A stretch of 64,000 nucleotides of DNA from Nitratiruptor tergarcus DSM 16512 (GTDB lineage Bacteria; Campylobacterota; Campylobacteria; Campylobacterales; Nitratiruptoraceae): assembly GCF_027946175.1 (NCBI RefSeq), contig NZ_AP026671.1:1364001-1428000 (forward strand). Direction: 5' to 3'. This document shows, piece by piece, positions 35,955-45,731 of the stretch. Position 1 is the stretch's first letter; every line of letters begins with the position of its first letter. Position numbers and translations under genes: made by a program. The notes beneath the pieces are model-generated. The model was not told the DNA's origin. It did not search any database and saw only the letters and a program-made list of their open reading frames with translations.

Positions 35955-37202
35955 ATGCATACCATAAAGTGTCCAAACTGTGGCTATGAAATCGATATTA
36001 ACCAGACACTCTATGAAGAGATCGAAAAAGCGGCCAAAGCAAAGCTGCAAAAAGAGATAGAAGAGCATAGAAAAATATATAAAGATGAGATGGCAAAACT
36101 CAAAGCCCAGCAAGAAGAGATTAAAGCTAAAGAGGCTGCCATTGAAGCCAAAGTAGCACAAAAAGCGCAAGAAGCCTTAGCAAAAGAACGCATCAAACTA
36201 GAACAAGAACTTAAGGCTAAAATTGCCAGCGAGCAAGCAACAATTATAGAAAGTCTTAGAAAAGAGCTCGAAGAAAAGAGCAACCAAGTAAAAGAGCTCA
36301 ATGAAGCAAAAATTGAGATAGAAAGACTTAGACGCCAAAAAGAGGAGGCTGTGCAACAAGCCAAACTTCAAGCCCAAAAAGAATTAAACGAAGAGCTTGC
36401 CAAAGAGAAGGAGCGTCTTGCAAAACAGATAGCGCAAGAGAATGAACTTAAACTCAAAGAGAAAGAGAAGCAACTCGAAGATCTCAAAGCAAAACTCGCT
36501 GAAGCCCAAAGAAAAGCAGAGCTTACCTCCCAACAGCACCAAGGCGAGGTGCAAGAATTAGCAATTGAGGAGTACCTACAAAATCAATTCCCATTTGATT
36601 CTATAGAAGAAATTAAAAAAGGGCAGCGGGGAGCAGATTGTCTACAGATTGTCAATACTAGAGAGCTCACAAACTGTGGCAAAATCTACTATGAGAGTAA
36701 GCGTACTAAAGAGTTTCAAAAGAACTGGATCGAAAAACTCAAAACCGATATGCGAGAAATCGGCGCTGATATTGGAGTAATTATTACTGAAGCGATGCCA
36801 AAAGATATGGAGCGTATGGGGCTTATAGATGGAGTTTGGGTATGCAACTTTGAAGAGTTTAAAGCTTTAAGTTTTATTTTGCGCCAGCATATCATTCAGC
36901 TTGCCCATACAACGCGTTCGATGCAAAATCGCAGCGACAAGATGAGTCTGCTCTATCGCTATCTCACTTCAAATGAGTTTAAGATGCAAATTGAAGCGAT
37001 TGTAGAAGGCTTTACGCAGATGCAAGAGGATCTTGATAAAGAAAAAAGAGCAATGCAGCGACTCTGGAAACAGCGAGAAAAACAGTTACAAAAAGTTCTT
37101 GATAGTACTATCGCACTCTACGGCTCTATCAAAGGCATCGCTGGCAATGCCATTGGGCATATCGAGCTTCTTAGCCTCCCCTATGAAGAGGATCAAGCAT
37201 AG
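35955..37202 (+). CDS. DUF2130 coiled-coil protein
   Basis: 415 residues. N-terminal zinc-ribbon-like start (IKCPNCGYEIDI), a long charged coiled coil (about residues 20-190), then the conserved DUF2130 domain with GQRGADCLQIVNTRE, KIYYESKRTKEFQKNW and IGVIITEAMPKDM, which resembles a restriction-endonuclease-like core (D, E-x-K). Function of the family is not established. It converges on a small minus-strand gene with a 10-base overlap at the stops. Confidence 0.88.
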   Translation: MHTIKCPNCGYEIDINQTLYEEIEKAAKAKLQKEIEEHRKIYKDEMAKLKAQQEEIKAKEAAIEAKVAQKAQEALAKERIKLEQELKAKIASEQATIIESLRKELEEKSNQVKELNEAKIEIERLRRQKEEAVQQAKLQAQKELNEELAKEKERLAKQIAQENELKLKEKEKQLEDLKAKLAEAQRKAELTSQQHQGEVQELAIEEYLQNQFPFDSIEEIKKGQRGADCLQIVNTRELTNCGKIYYESKRTKEFQKNWIEKLKTDMREIGADIGVIITEAMPKDMERMGLIDGVWVCNFEEFKALSFILRQHIIQLAHTTRSMQNRSDKMSLLYRYLTSNEFKMQIEAIVEGFTQMQEDLDKEKRAMQRLWKQREKQLQKVLDSTIALYGSIKGIAGNAIGHIELLSLPYEEDQA

Positions 37203-37375
37203 AGACTAAGTGTGCCTTTCTCATTCTTGGGAGGCTGGAGACTCTTTTGTGCTAGCTCTTCCATCATCTGCTTAGTCTGCTCTATACTCTTTTTGAGTAG
37301 ATTCATTGCGATCTGCTCTTTTGTTTGACGTGTTGATGTCATAATAGCATATTGTGCTACATCTGCTACTTTCAT
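37193..37375 (-). CDS. small protein, YjfB-like putative motility family
   Basis: 60 residues, MKVADVAQYAIMTSTRQTKE... The helical pattern (a start of small residues, then QIAMNLLKKSIEQTKQMMEEL) resembles the short YjfB-type motility proteins. Assignment is tentative. GGAG lies before the ATG (plus-strand gctcc). Confidence 0.55.
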   Translation of the reverse strand: MKVADVAQYAIMTSTRQTKEQIAMNLLKKSIEQTKQMMEELAQKSLQPPKNEKGTLSLYA

Positions 37376-37394
37376 CTTGGCTCCTTTACACTTA

Positions 37395-37991
37395 TTATCG
37401 GCACTTTTTGTTTTTACGATAGTAGTAATAAAATACCCCAGCTACCAAGATCATTACAATAGCTATAATAATATGCGTTGCGGATTTTATCTTCTCTTCA
37501 TTCTCTCCAATAAAGTAGCCAAGCCCTAGGAGCACCGCACACCACAATCCAGCACCCAAAAATGTATAAAAAGCAAAAGCGGTAAGTTTCATACGCCCTA
37601 TACCAGCTGGCAGTGAGATGTATTGGCGAATTCCTGGAATAAGTCTTCCCCAAAAGGTGCTTGGATGCCCATACTTTTCAAAAAAATCTTCTACTTTTTT
37701 TAAAGACTCCTCTTTTAAAAAGAGATATTTTCCATATTTTTCTAAAAATGGACGCCCAAGTTTATGTCCAAGATAGTAGTTAAAGAGCGCTCCGGCCAAA
37801 CTCCCACCAGCACCAGCAAGCCATGCTACAATAAGACTCATCTCTCCTTTACTCGCAAGATATCCAGCCGGCACCATAGCAACTTCACTAGGAAAAGGAA
37901 AAAAGGAGCTCTCCAGAAACATCATAACAAATATACCGATATAGCCAAGATCGCCAACTGTATTGACAACCCAAGCTACAATATCATGCAT
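37395..37991 (-). CDS. DedA-family membrane protein
   Basis: 198 residues from the ATG at 37991 (MHDIVAWVV...); a longer in-frame start would run further into aroC. Several membrane segments and the family motifs [17 protein letters not shown], the G..LG...GYYLG-type segment ([19 protein letters not shown]) and [19 protein letters not shown] are present. DedA proteins act as lipid-carrier transporters or membrane-potential factors. It overlaps the aroC stop by 8 bases, so it is probably coupled to it. Confidence 0.9.
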   Translation of the reverse strand: MHDIVAWVVNTVGDLGYIGIFVMMFLESSFFPFPSEVAMVPAGYLASKGEMSLIVAWLAGAGGSLAGALFNYYLGHKLGRPFLEKYGKYLFLKEESLKKVEDFFEKYGHPSTFWGRLIPGIRQYISLPAGIGRMKLTAFAFYTFLGAGLWCAVLLGLGYFIGENEEKIKSATHIIIAIVMILVAGVFYYYYRKNKKCR

Positions 37992-39060
37992 TGTAGATCT
38001 TTTGAAGATTTTCAAGTTTACTTGTAGCATTGAGCAAAAGCATATCAGCTAGAACCAATGCCATCATCGCTTCAGCTACTACACTCCCACGCGCAGCTAC
38101 AAATGGATCATGACGACCTTTAAGCTCAACTTCAACTTCATTGCCATCAATATCGATAGAGCGCTGCTTTTGAAAGATAGAGGGAGTTGGTTTGAAATAG
38201 ACTTTAGCAATCACCTCTTCGCCATTGCTGATACCACCAAGAATACCTCCTGCATTATTGCTTACAAACCCCTCAGCAGTTATCTCATCGTTGTTTTGAC
38301 TGCCCAACAAGCGACTTGCTTCACATCCATTGCCTATCTCAACCGCTTTTGCTGCATTGATACTCATAAGTGCTTCAGCAAGCACCGCATCAAGCTTGTA
38401 GTATATTGGCTCGCCAAGTCCAACAGGAACTCCCCGCGCACGCACAAGCACTGCGCCTCCAACACTATCATGCGCCTCTTTTGCTCCCAGTATCGCCTCT
38501 TTTTGCTGCTCTTCTACACTAGGATCGAGTGCAAATATCTCACTCTCGCGTGCATATTTAAAATCTAACTTTTTTGCTTTAATCCCAGCAACCTCAACAA
38601 CTCCAGCTTCAACCTCTATGCCAAACTCTTTTAAAAAGAGTTTCGCAACCGCCCCTGTTGCAACCCTCGCAGCCGTCTCTCTTGCGCTACTTCTCCCACC
38701 GCCACGATAATCTCTTATGCCATACTTATAATAATAGGTAAAATCTGCATGCCCCGGGCGAAAGATATCTTTGATGTTTGAATAATCACGGCTCTTTTGA
38801 TCTTTATTGAAGATAACCATTGCTATAGGAGTCCCTGTAGCTTTACCTTCAAAGACACCGCTGAGAATCTCCACTTTATCACTCTCTTTTCTTGCAGTTG
38901 CAAACTTGCTTTTACCAGGACGTCTGCGATCTAGCTCACTTTGGATAAATTCTTCATCGATTTTCAGTCCAGCTGGTACACCATCGACAACACACCCAAT
39001 CGCTTTGCCGTGAGACTCGCCAAAAGTTGTAAAACGAAACTTGATTCCAAAACTATTCAT
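37984..39060 (-). CDS. aroC: chorismate synthase
   Basis: 358 residues: [19 protein letters not shown] near the start, [14 protein letters not shown], the [20 protein letters not shown] motif and the [17 protein letters not shown] motif. FMN-dependent last step of the shikimate pathway. It overlaps rnc by 8 bases and dedA by 8 bases. Confidence 0.98.
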   Translation of the reverse strand: MNSFGIKFRFTTFGESHGKAIGCVVDGVPAGLKIDEEFIQSELDRRRPGKSKFATARKESDKVEILSGVFEGKATGTPIAMVIFNKDQKSRDYSNIKDIFRPGHADFTYYYKYGIRDYRGGGRSSARETAARVATGAVAKLFLKEFGIEVEAGVVEVAGIKAKKLDFKYARESEIFALDPSVEEQQKEAILGAKEAHDSVGGAVLVRARGVPVGLGEPIYYKLDAVLAEALMSINAAKAVEIGNGCEASRLLGSQNNDEITAEGFVSNNAGGILGGISNGEEVIAKVYFKPTPSIFQKQRSIDIDGNEVEVELKGRHDPFVAARGSVVAEAMMALVLADMLLLNATSKLENLQKIYNA

Positions 39061-39733
39061 TTTCAGCCTTTAATTTTTGCAAAGCGATCTTTGCTGCCTC
39101 TTGCTGTGCTGCTTTTTTGCTCCGCCCTTTAGCAGTAGCAACTGTCTCTTCATTGAGCAAAACTGCTACTTCAAACTCTTTTTTGTGATCTGGCCCAGAA
39201 GATCCTATAAGTTTATAGGTAGGTGTAACGCCATAGCGCGCTTGTGTAAGCTCTTGAAGTGTGGTTTTATAATCTTTAAAAAGTGCATTGAGATCAATTT
39301 TTGGATAAACTTCTTCAAGGAGAGCCAGAATTATCTCTCTTACCTTCTCAAGCCCCTTTTCTAAATAGATTGCCCCCATAACTGCTTCAAAAGCGTTAGA
39401 TAAAAGGCTTGGCTTTGTTCGCCCATGATTATTCTCTTCTGCTTGAGAGATGTAGATATATTTTCCAATGTCAAGTTTTTGTGCTAATTTTGCAAAACCC
39501 TCTTCATTGACAATAGATGCACGTAGTTTCGAAAGCTCACCCTCATTTGCCTTAGGAAGCTTTTTAAAAAGATACTCCCCTACAATGAGATCGAGCACCG
39601 CATCGCCCAAAAACTCTAGCCGCTCATTATTTACTGGACTTTTATAACTCTTATGTGTAAGTGCCTCTTTGAGCAGCTCTTTATTTTCAAATTCGTATCC
39701 CAAACGATCTTGAAACTCTTGTAAATTTTGCAT
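39053..39733 (-). CDS. rnc: ribonuclease III
   Basis: 226 residues from the ATG at 39733 ([15 protein letters not shown]...), chosen for GAGGAG six bases upstream; a longer frame reaches 39769. Signature [20 protein letters not shown], the catalytic Glu segment [16 protein letters not shown], and a C-terminal dsRNA-binding domain ([21 protein letters not shown] ... [18 protein letters not shown], given in parts). Processes rRNA and other duplex RNA. Confidence 0.97.
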   Translation of the reverse strand: MQNLQEFQDRLGYEFENKELLKEALTHKSYKSPVNNERLEFLGDAVLDLIVGEYLFKKLPKANEGELSKLRASIVNEEGFAKLAQKLDIGKYIYISQAEENNHGRTKPSLLSNAFEAVMGAIYLEKGLEKVREIILALLEEVYPKIDLNALFKDYKTTLQELTQARYGVTPTYKLIGSSGPDHKKEFEVAVLLNEETVATAKGRSKKAAQQEAAKIALQKLKAENE

Positions 39734-39783
39734 CGTTTCTCCTCTTTCAGAGGCCACAATACTACCCATTGCTATGCGCAGTA

Positions 39784-40206
39784 TTATGCCTTCTGCATTT
39801 GTGCCATCTGCTTTGCTATTTTATCACATCTTTCATTCTCTTCGTGTCCAGCATGTCCCTTTACCCAGATTGCTTTAATCCTATGCGGTTTTGCTACCTC
39901 AACAAACTCTTTCCATAAATCAGGATTTTTGACATTTTTGAAATTTTTGCGCACCCAACCTGCAAGCCATTGATTGATTGCTTGCACTACATAGTTTGAA
40001 TCACTATAGATCTCTACAATACAAGGCTCTTTGAGAGCTTTAAGTCCCTCAATAACTGCACGAAGTTCCATACGGTTATTTGTAGTATGTGGTTCTCCAC
40101 CACTAATCACTTTTTCAGTATCTTTATAGCGCAAAATCGCACAATACCCGCCAGGCCCCGGATTACCCAAACTCGATCCATCACTAAACAGAAAAACTCT
40201 CTTCAT
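39784..40206 (-). CDS. rnhA: ribonuclease HI
   Basis: 140 residues: [20 protein letters not shown] (first Asp), the ELRAVIEGL Glu, the [10 protein letters not shown] Asp and [18 protein letters not shown] (last Asp region). Cuts RNA in RNA-DNA hybrids. It overlaps the upstream TPR gene by 23 bases. Confidence 0.96.
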   Translation of the reverse strand: MKRVFLFSDGSSLGNPGPGGYCAILRYKDTEKVISGGEPHTTNNRMELRAVIEGLKALKEPCIVEIYSDSNYVVQAINQWLAGWVRKNFKNVKNPDLWKEFVEVAKPHRIKAIWVKGHAGHEENERCDKIAKQMAQMQKA

Positions 40207-41167
40207 CTATCCTCTTTTTTTGCGTTACTATTCTCTCCACTGTAGGTGATCCCACACTATGACAACCTGGACAGCGCGTAAAAGCAAAGGGATATACACC
40301 TTTACACACTTCACAAAGATAGGAAAACTCTAAATCAGCCTTTGGGTAATGTATCAAAAGGTCAAATATAAAATCTTGGCTACCAGATACCTCCTGCACA
40401 TACCCTTTTGCAGTATAAAGCTCTTTGAGTGTAGTATCATGCAAAGAGATTTTCTCTCTTGGAAGTCTCCAAAGTATATCAAAGAGTTTTGGAATATCAT
40501 TAGTGCGAAGATGCTCCCATGCAACTATATAATTGGTTTGAAAAAGATACTCAAATATTAATCGAACAAGTTTTGGATCTTTCTGATAGATAGCTAAAAG
40601 CTGCTGCTCATCCCCTTTTTGCACAGCAATTTTTGCTAAGATATAGTCTCTATCGCTTTTGCATCCAAGCTCTTCAAGTACCTCACAAACTCCAAGGGCT
40701 TTTTTGTATTCATATAATCTTTCATAAACCAAAAGAAGCTTTTGTAAGACACGAGGACTTCTTGGGTAGTAGCGTAAAATCTCTTCAAAAATCTCTACAC
40801 TTCTTGCTAAGAATCCCGCTTTGTAATAGAGTTCACCAAGTTTTTCCAAAATCTTCTTTTGCTCTTTAAAATCATAATTATTTTTAAGTTTTAAATATAT
40901 AGCTATCGCTTTTTCATAATCACCACTTTTCGTATAAGCATCTGCCAAAAGCAGCAAAGCCCTATTGGCATCACCTCCTTCAATAATATTTGCTATCTCT
41001 TTATCTGCACTTGCTTGGAAGCGTGCAAAAAAATCCTCTAAAGATCCTTTTTGTTTACGTACGCGCCAAAGTGCCCAGGTATAACTGAAAAAAGATATGA
41101 TAAATATGAGGCCAAAAAATATGATAAGACTAAAGAGAGGATCTCTGTTTTGCAGCAATAAATCCAA
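40184..41167 (-). CDS. LapB-like membrane-anchored TPR protein with C-terminal zinc ribbon
   Basis: 327 residues from TTG at 41167, chosen because AAAGGAG lies 5 bases upstream and because the longer frame runs into dnaG. Layout: one N-terminal membrane segment (PLFSLIIFFGLIFIISFFSY), TPR helices (about residues 60-240; ADAYTKSGDYEKAIAIYLKL and YYKAGFLARSVEIFEEILRY), then CEVC...CPGC (YLCEVCKGVYPFAFTRCPGC). This matches LapB/YciM, which links LPS synthesis to FtsH in E. coli. Function by architecture only. Confidence 0.8.
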   Translation of the reverse strand: MDLLLQNRDPLFSLIIFFGLIFIISFFSYTWALWRVRKQKGSLEDFFARFQASADKEIANIIEGGDANRALLLLADAYTKSGDYEKAIAIYLKLKNNYDFKEQKKILEKLGELYYKAGFLARSVEIFEEILRYYPRSPRVLQKLLLVYERLYEYKKALGVCEVLEELGCKSDRDYILAKIAVQKGDEQQLLAIYQKDPKLVRLIFEYLFQTNYIVAWEHLRTNDIPKLFDILWRLPREKISLHDTTLKELYTAKGYVQEVSGSQDFIFDLLIHYPKADLEFSYLCEVCKGVYPFAFTRCPGCHSVGSPTVERIVTQKKRIDEESFSV

Positions 41168-41185
41168 CGGCGCTCCTTTGACGCA

Positions 41186-41214
41186 ATTATACCATCGATA
41201 TGTTATAATGAAAA
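41186..41214 (-). promoter_or_regulatory. promoter of the LapB-like gene
   Basis: Minus-strand TATAAT (41186-41191) with TTTTCA (41209-41214) at 17 bases. The expected start point falls near the ribosome site, giving a very short leader. It overlaps the dnaG promoter on the other strand. Confidence 0.5.
41204..41209 (+). promoter_or_regulatory. dnaG -10 box, leaderless arrangement
   Basis: Perfect TATAAT ends 6 bases before the dnaG ATG (41216-41218), so transcription would begin at or next to the A of the start codon. TTGACG lies at 41178-41183 with a long 20-base spacer. No ribosome site precedes the ATG. Confidence 0.6.
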
Positions 41215-41215
41215 C

Positions 41216-42847
41216 ATGATAGATAAATCTTCCATAGAGCAGCTCAAAAACTCCATTGATATTGTGGATGTCATCGGTAACTACATCGAACTCAAAAAAG
41301 CGGGAGCAAACTATAAAGCACTCTGTCCCTTTCACAATGAAGATACCCCCAGCTTTGTAGTAAGTCCTTCAAAACAGATTTTTCACTGCTTTGGTTGCGG
41401 TGCTGGAGGAGATGCAATCAAATTTGTGATGCAATATGAAAATCTCTCCTATCCTGAAGCGATTGAGAAACTCGCAAATATGTATAATTTTTCTTTACAG
41501 TACACTAAAAGCAAAAGCGATATCAAACCCCTCATTACAGCACTCCAGCAGATAAATAGCTTCTATAAAAAAAAGCTCTCTACTTATCAAAAGGCTCTTG
41601 CATATCTGCAAAGCAGAGGTGTAACAAATGCTTCAATTGAAAAGTTTGAGCTTGGCTATGCTCCATCAAGTCAAGAGCAGATAGAATACCTCAAAGCAAA
41701 TTTCATACCTTTGCAAGATGCGATTGATGCGGGAGTATTAGCAAAAGACCAGACCCGTGTCTATGCACGCATGATAGAGCGCATTACCTTTCCAATTTTT
41801 TCACAAAATGGAGCAATTATTGGTTTTGGTGGTCGTACTATCAGCAATCATCCAGCAAAATACCTCAACTCTCCAGAAACAAAACTTTTTCATAAATCAA
41901 AGATCCTCTATGGCTACTCTCATGCCAAAGAAGCAATTTTTCAAAAGAAGCGCATTATCGTGTGTGAAGGGTACCTCGATGTTGTTATGCTCCACCAAGC
42001 TGGCTTTAACACTGCTGTAGCTACGCTTGGTACCGCATTGACAGTGGGGCATTTACCGCTTTTAAGAAGAGGAGAGCCCCAAGTCATACTCGCATACGAT
42101 GCAGATAAAGCAGGTATCACTGCTGCCACGAAAGCTGCAAGACTTCTAAGCTCCAACGATATTGAAGGGGGAGTTGTCATTTTTCCAGAAGGCCTTGATC
42201 CAGCTGATATGGTAAAAAATGGTCAAATTGCAGAGCTTGAGCAACTCTTTTCTCACCCAACTCCATTTATTGAATTTATTTTGCAATCTATCGTCAAAAG
42301 CTACAACATCAAAGATCCCAAGCAAAAGCAAAATGCCTTGTATGAGGGAGTAGCCTTTTTACGTACTCTCCCCGATCTCATAGCACAAGAGTATAAAAAC
42401 TACCTCGCTGCGCTTTTAGATATACTTCCCTCAAAAGTGCCTTTGCAAACCAAAAAAAATCAAAATATTCAAGAAGATATTCAAACAAAAGATACGAAAG
42501 AGCTCAGTATCATAAAAACAATTCTCTTGCATCCAGACCTCATAGATACTGTTTTAGACATCATTGAACCTCACCATTTTGTATATCATAGATCCGAGTT
42601 TGAAGCTGCAATAGCACAAGATATCGACAATCCGCAACTTCGTGCGATTTTACTTGATGATGACATTTTACCTTTCAAAGAGCAACATCTTACCAGCGAA
42701 TTATTAGTTTTTTTGATAAAATTCTACGAAAAAAGAATACAGCAAATAACAAAAGAGCAAATCTCTTTTACGCAAAAGAGTTTTCTCATTCGCAAATATA
42801 AAGAGTATATACACAAACTTCGACAAGGAGAATTAGTCATTGAGTAA
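41216..42847 (+). CDS. dnaG: DNA primase
   Basis: 543 residues. CHC2 zinc domain (LCPFHNEDTPSF ... HCFGCGAGGDAIKF, about residues 38-65), TOPRIM domain with VCEGYLDVVMLHQAGF and the acidic ILAYDADKAGITAA, and a C-terminal DnaB-binding part. The N-terminus MIDKSSIEQLKNSIDIVDVI matches the family, so the start is secure although it lacks a ribosome site. Confidence 0.97.
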   Translation: MIDKSSIEQLKNSIDIVDVIGNYIELKKAGANYKALCPFHNEDTPSFVVSPSKQIFHCFGCGAGGDAIKFVMQYENLSYPEAIEKLANMYNFSLQYTKSKSDIKPLITALQQINSFYKKKLSTYQKALAYLQSRGVTNASIEKFELGYAPSSQEQIEYLKANFIPLQDAIDAGVLAKDQTRVYARMIERITFPIFSQNGAIIGFGGRTISNHPAKYLNSPETKLFHKSKILYGYSHAKEAIFQKKRIIVCEGYLDVVMLHQAGFNTAVATLGTALTVGHLPLLRRGEPQVILAYDADKAGITAATKAARLLSSNDIEGGVVIFPEGLDPADMVKNGQIAELEQLFSHPTPFIEFILQSIVKSYNIKDPKQKQNALYEGVAFLRTLPDLIAQEYKNYLAALLDILPSKVPLQTKKNQNIQEDIQTKDTKELSIIKTILLHPDLIDTVLDIIEPHHFVYHRSEFEAAIAQDIDNPQLRAILLDDDILPFKEQHLTSELLVFLIKFYEKRIQQITKEQISFTQKSFLIRKYKEYIHKLRQGELVIE

Positions 42848-43829
42848 AATACGCGCATTGGCTCTCTTTAGTGGAGGGCTCGATAGTCTACTAGCTATGA
42901 AACTGCTTATTGAGCAGGGAATTGAGGTTATAGGTCTTTACTTTGATACAGGCTTTGGTGGAAAAGGAGATGAGGAGAAAAAGCGCTACTTGCAAGAGAT
43001 TGCAAAAAAGATTGGTGCAAAACTCGAAATAATCGATATAAAAGAGCAGTTTATTCAAGAGATACTTTTTGATCCCAAGTATGGCTATGGGAAAAACTTT
43101 AATCCTTGTATCGACTGTCACGCCAATATGATCCGTGTAGCAAAAGCACTGCTGCCAAAATATGATGCGCACTTTATTATCAGTGGAGAAGTAGTAGGAC
43201 AAAGACCTATGAGCCAACGCTTTGATGCACTCAAAAAGGTAGAGAACCTCTCCACTGCGGATGGATTGATACTGCGTCCCTTAAGTGCCAAACTTTTACC
43301 ACCCACTATCCCAGAGCAAAAAGGGTGGGTTGATAGAGAAAAGCTCCTTGATATAAGTGGTAGAAGTAGAGAGGTGCAGATGCGCTTAGCTAAAGAGTGG
43401 GGCATAGAAAATTATGAGAGTCCTGCTGGCGGATGTCTTCTCACTGATGAGCACTTTAGCAAAAAGATAAAAGATCATATTGCCCATGATACTTTCAGCC
43501 CAGAAGATGCAGATGTACTCAAATGGGGAAGACATTTTCGCTTACCATATGGAGCAAAACTTGTAGTAAGCCGCAACAAAGAGGAAAATGAGAAACTTCA
43601 ATCTTTACAACTAAGCAAATATGAGCGCTTCTCCTTGCCTCTACCAGGTCCGCTGAGCCTCGTGAGCAAAAATGCAGATACTGCAGACAAAGAGCTTGCA
43701 GCAAAGATTGCCCTAACCTACTCAAAAGCCAAACCCCAAGAGGTGTATGAGGTAAAAATTGGGGATGAAGTCTATACTGTCTCGCCATTTCCAAATAAGA
43801 GTGAAGCACAAAGGTATTTAATCAAATGA
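42840..43829 (+). CDS. PP-loop ATPase, MnmA/ThiI-like, with DUF814-like tail
   Basis: 329 residues, TTG start (42840) with AAGGAG upstream and an 8-base overlap with dnaG. ATP PP-loop LFSGGLDSLLA at residue 9, catalytic-type cysteines in NPCIDCHANMIR and in PAGGCLLTD, as in tRNA-thiolating enzymes. The C-terminal region (WGRHFRLPYGAKLVVSRNKEEN) resembles the DUF814/NFACT-R domain. Probably a tRNA sulfur-transfer enzyme; the target base is unknown. Confidence 0.75.
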   Translation: MSKIRALALFSGGLDSLLAMKLLIEQGIEVIGLYFDTGFGGKGDEEKKRYLQEIAKKIGAKLEIIDIKEQFIQEILFDPKYGYGKNFNPCIDCHANMIRVAKALLPKYDAHFIISGEVVGQRPMSQRFDALKKVENLSTADGLILRPLSAKLLPPTIPEQKGWVDREKLLDISGRSREVQMRLAKEWGIENYESPAGGCLLTDEHFSKKIKDHIAHDTFSPEDADVLKWGRHFRLPYGAKLVVSRNKEENEKLQSLQLSKYERFSLPLPGPLSLVSKNADTADKELAAKIALTYSKAKPQEVYEVKIGDEVYTVSPFPNKSEAQRYLIK

Positions 43830-44188
43830 GAAATCAACCAAAATACTCTCTCTTTAAAAACGCCACCTATGCTCTTTGTGGGCTTAAAGAGTGTTTTATG
43901 AGTGAGACAAGCTTTAAAATAGAAATAGTACTTTTTGTTATTTTGAGTATAACTCTTTGGCTTATTCCAATTTCACTCCTTTCCAAAATTATTTTACAAA
44001 CTTCTCTTTTCATTCCACTTATCGTCGAACTTCTCAACAGTGCAATAGAGCGCGTAGTGGATTTGGCGTGTTCTAAGACGCACCCTCTTGCAAAAAGTGC
44101 TAAAGATACAGCTGCAGCAGCAGTACTCCTATCGCTCTTTTTAACTTTAGGCATCTGGGCAGCGGTATTTGTTTATGAACTATTATAA
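43826..44188 (+). CDS. dgkA: diacylglycerol kinase
   Basis: 120 residues, three membrane helices. Active-site motif VELLNSAIERVVDL and KSAKDTAAAAVLLSL are characteristic of the small membrane kinase that recycles diacylglycerol to phosphatidic acid. Overlaps the PP-loop gene by 4 bases, so it ends the dnaG run. Confidence 0.95.
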   Translation: MRNQPKYSLFKNATYALCGLKECFMSETSFKIEIVLFVILSITLWLIPISLLSKIILQTSLFIPLIVELLNSAIERVVDLACSKTHPLAKSAKDTAAAAVLLSLFLTLGIWAAVFVYELL

Positions 44189-44192
44189 AGTT

Positions 44193-44220
44193 TTGGAGGA
44201 GAAAGAGTTTATGCTATAAT
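44193..44220 (+). promoter_or_regulatory. tRNA-Ala promoter
   Basis: Perfect TATAAT (44215-44220), 11 bases before the tRNA; a TTGGAG at 44193-44198 with 16-base spacing is a partial -35 match. Confidence 0.5.
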
Positions 44221-44231
44221 TGCACTGCCAA

Positions 44232-44307
44232 GGGGCATTAGCTCAGTTGGGAGAGCGCCACGCTGGCAGCGTGGAGGTCACCGGTTCGAGCCCGGTATGC
44301 TCCACCA
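44232..44307 (+). tRNA. trnA: tRNA-Ala (anticodon GGC)
   Basis: 76 bases: acceptor GGGGCAT/ATGCTCC, anticodon arm CCACGCTGGCAGCGTGG with GGC, T-arm GGTTCGAGCCC, encoded CCA. An integrase gene starts 186 bases downstream, so the 3' end is the likely attachment site. Confidence 0.97.
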
Positions 44308-44492
44308 ACAACTTCTCCTCTTTCATCACCATTTTTTATAAAATCCCCATAAAATAGCACTTCTTAAAGTATGTAATTTCTCTATTTATACACTTAACCA
44401 TCTGTTAATCTTCGTGCAATTTGAGTATGGGAATGAGTATAATTTATTTAAACCTCTTTTATGAGGTTATCCATACTCAATCAGGAGATGAT

Positions 44493-45731
44493 ATGGGAAG
44501 AGTAGCAACACCATTGAGTGATCGTAAAATCAAGCTTGCAAAACCAAAGGATAAAGTCTACAGACTCAGTGATGGCAATGGGCTTGTGCTGGAGATAAAA
44601 CCAAATGGCAGTAAAATCTGGAGAGTGCGCTATATATTTGAGAAAAAAGCGAAGATGTATACAATAGGAGACTATCCAACCATCTCTTTGGCTGAAGCAA
44701 GATATATAACAACACAAGTACGTAATAAAATTTTACGAGGTATTGATCCAGTAAAAGAGCGCCAAGAGGTAGAGCTAAAAAAATCAATCGAATCAAAAAA
44801 GAAGTTTGAAACAATCGCAAGAGAATTTTTTGACCTCAAATCAAAAGAGTGGGCAAAAACCTATTATTCAAAGCAAATTAGAAAAGCCGAAATATATATA
44901 TTTCCATTTATTGGATTTAAAAACATTGATCGTATAACCAAAAGTGATATAGTAGATGTAGTGAAGAATGTAAAATTCATTCAAACTCCATCTACGAAAA
45001 ATACAAACAAAAATGAAACCTCCAGAAGAGTATTCAATCTCATCAAGCAAATCTATCAGTTCGCCTTGCATAATGACTATACAGAAATTGATATACCTAA
45101 TCGGATAGATATCAATAAAATAGTGCCAAAAACCAAAATCCAAAATCGTATTAAAGCAATAACCGATGAAAAAGAGATCAAAAATATCTATGAGATCATC
45201 ACACACGATTTTGAGGGGTATCACATCATAGGCAATGCTTTGAAATTTTTGGCTCTGACGGCATTGCGCCCTGGAAATGTTCGCAACGTGCAATGGAAAT
45301 GGATCGATATGGAAAATAGGGTGATCACTTTTCCAGCCGAAGCAATGAAGAGTAAAAAGGAGTTTCGCCTCCCTCTCACAGACACTTTGGCCGAAATCAT
45401 AGAAAATATGCGAGATCTCACATATCATAGATCCGAATATGTATTTTGCTCTCCTGTCCACATTGGAAGAATGATGTCAGAAAACACTCTCAATGTGGCA
45501 CACAAAAGGCTTGGCATTATCAATCACAATGCCCATGGCTGGCGCTCAAGCTTCAGCACAATCTGCTATGAGCATCAAAAAGAGCATGGCATGAGTGCAG
45601 AAGTCATTGAAGCGCAACTGCATCATCAAATAGGAAGCAGTGTCACAAGAGCTTATATGCGCAGTGATTTTTTGGAAGAACGACGGAATTTGTTAGAATG
45701 GTGGGAAAGCTTTTTGGAGGATGAGATATGA
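44493..45731 (+). CDS. tyrosine recombinase, P4-type integrase
   Basis: 412 residues from the ATG at 44493, chosen for AGGAG 5 bases upstream. N-terminal arm-binding DUF4102-type region (LSDGNGLVLEIKPNGSKIWR; YTIGDYPTISLAEAR), core-binding middle, and catalytic domain with R259 (ALRPGNVR), H348 and R351 (HGWRSS), H377 (LHHQIG) and Y388 (RAYMRSD). Complete and likely active. Directly downstream of tRNA-Ala and coupled (ATGA) to the next gene. Confidence 0.93.
   Translation: MGRVATPLSDRKIKLAKPKDKVYRLSDGNGLVLEIKPNGSKIWRVRYIFEKKAKMYTIGDYPTISLAEARYITTQVRNKILRGIDPVKERQEVELKKSIESKKKFETIAREFFDLKSKEWAKTYYSKQIRKAEIYIFPFIGFKNIDRITKSDIVDVVKNVKFIQTPSTKNTNKNETSRRVFNLIKQIYQFALHNDYTEIDIPNRIDINKIVPKTKIQNRIKAITDEKEIKNIYEIITHDFEGYHIIGNALKFLALTALRPGNVRNVQWKWIDMENRVITFPAEAMKSKKEFRLPLTDTLAEIIENMRDLTYHRSEYVFCSPVHIGRMMSENTLNVAHKRLGIINHNAHGWRSSFSTICYEHQKEHGMSAEVIEAQLHHQIGSSVTRAYMRSDFLEERRNLLEWWESFLEDEI

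Noticed and set aside
40184-41335. Start of the LapB-like protein at 41335
   Set aside because: It would overlap dnaG's first 120 bases and add a segment with no family pattern; TTG at 41167 has a clear ribosome site.
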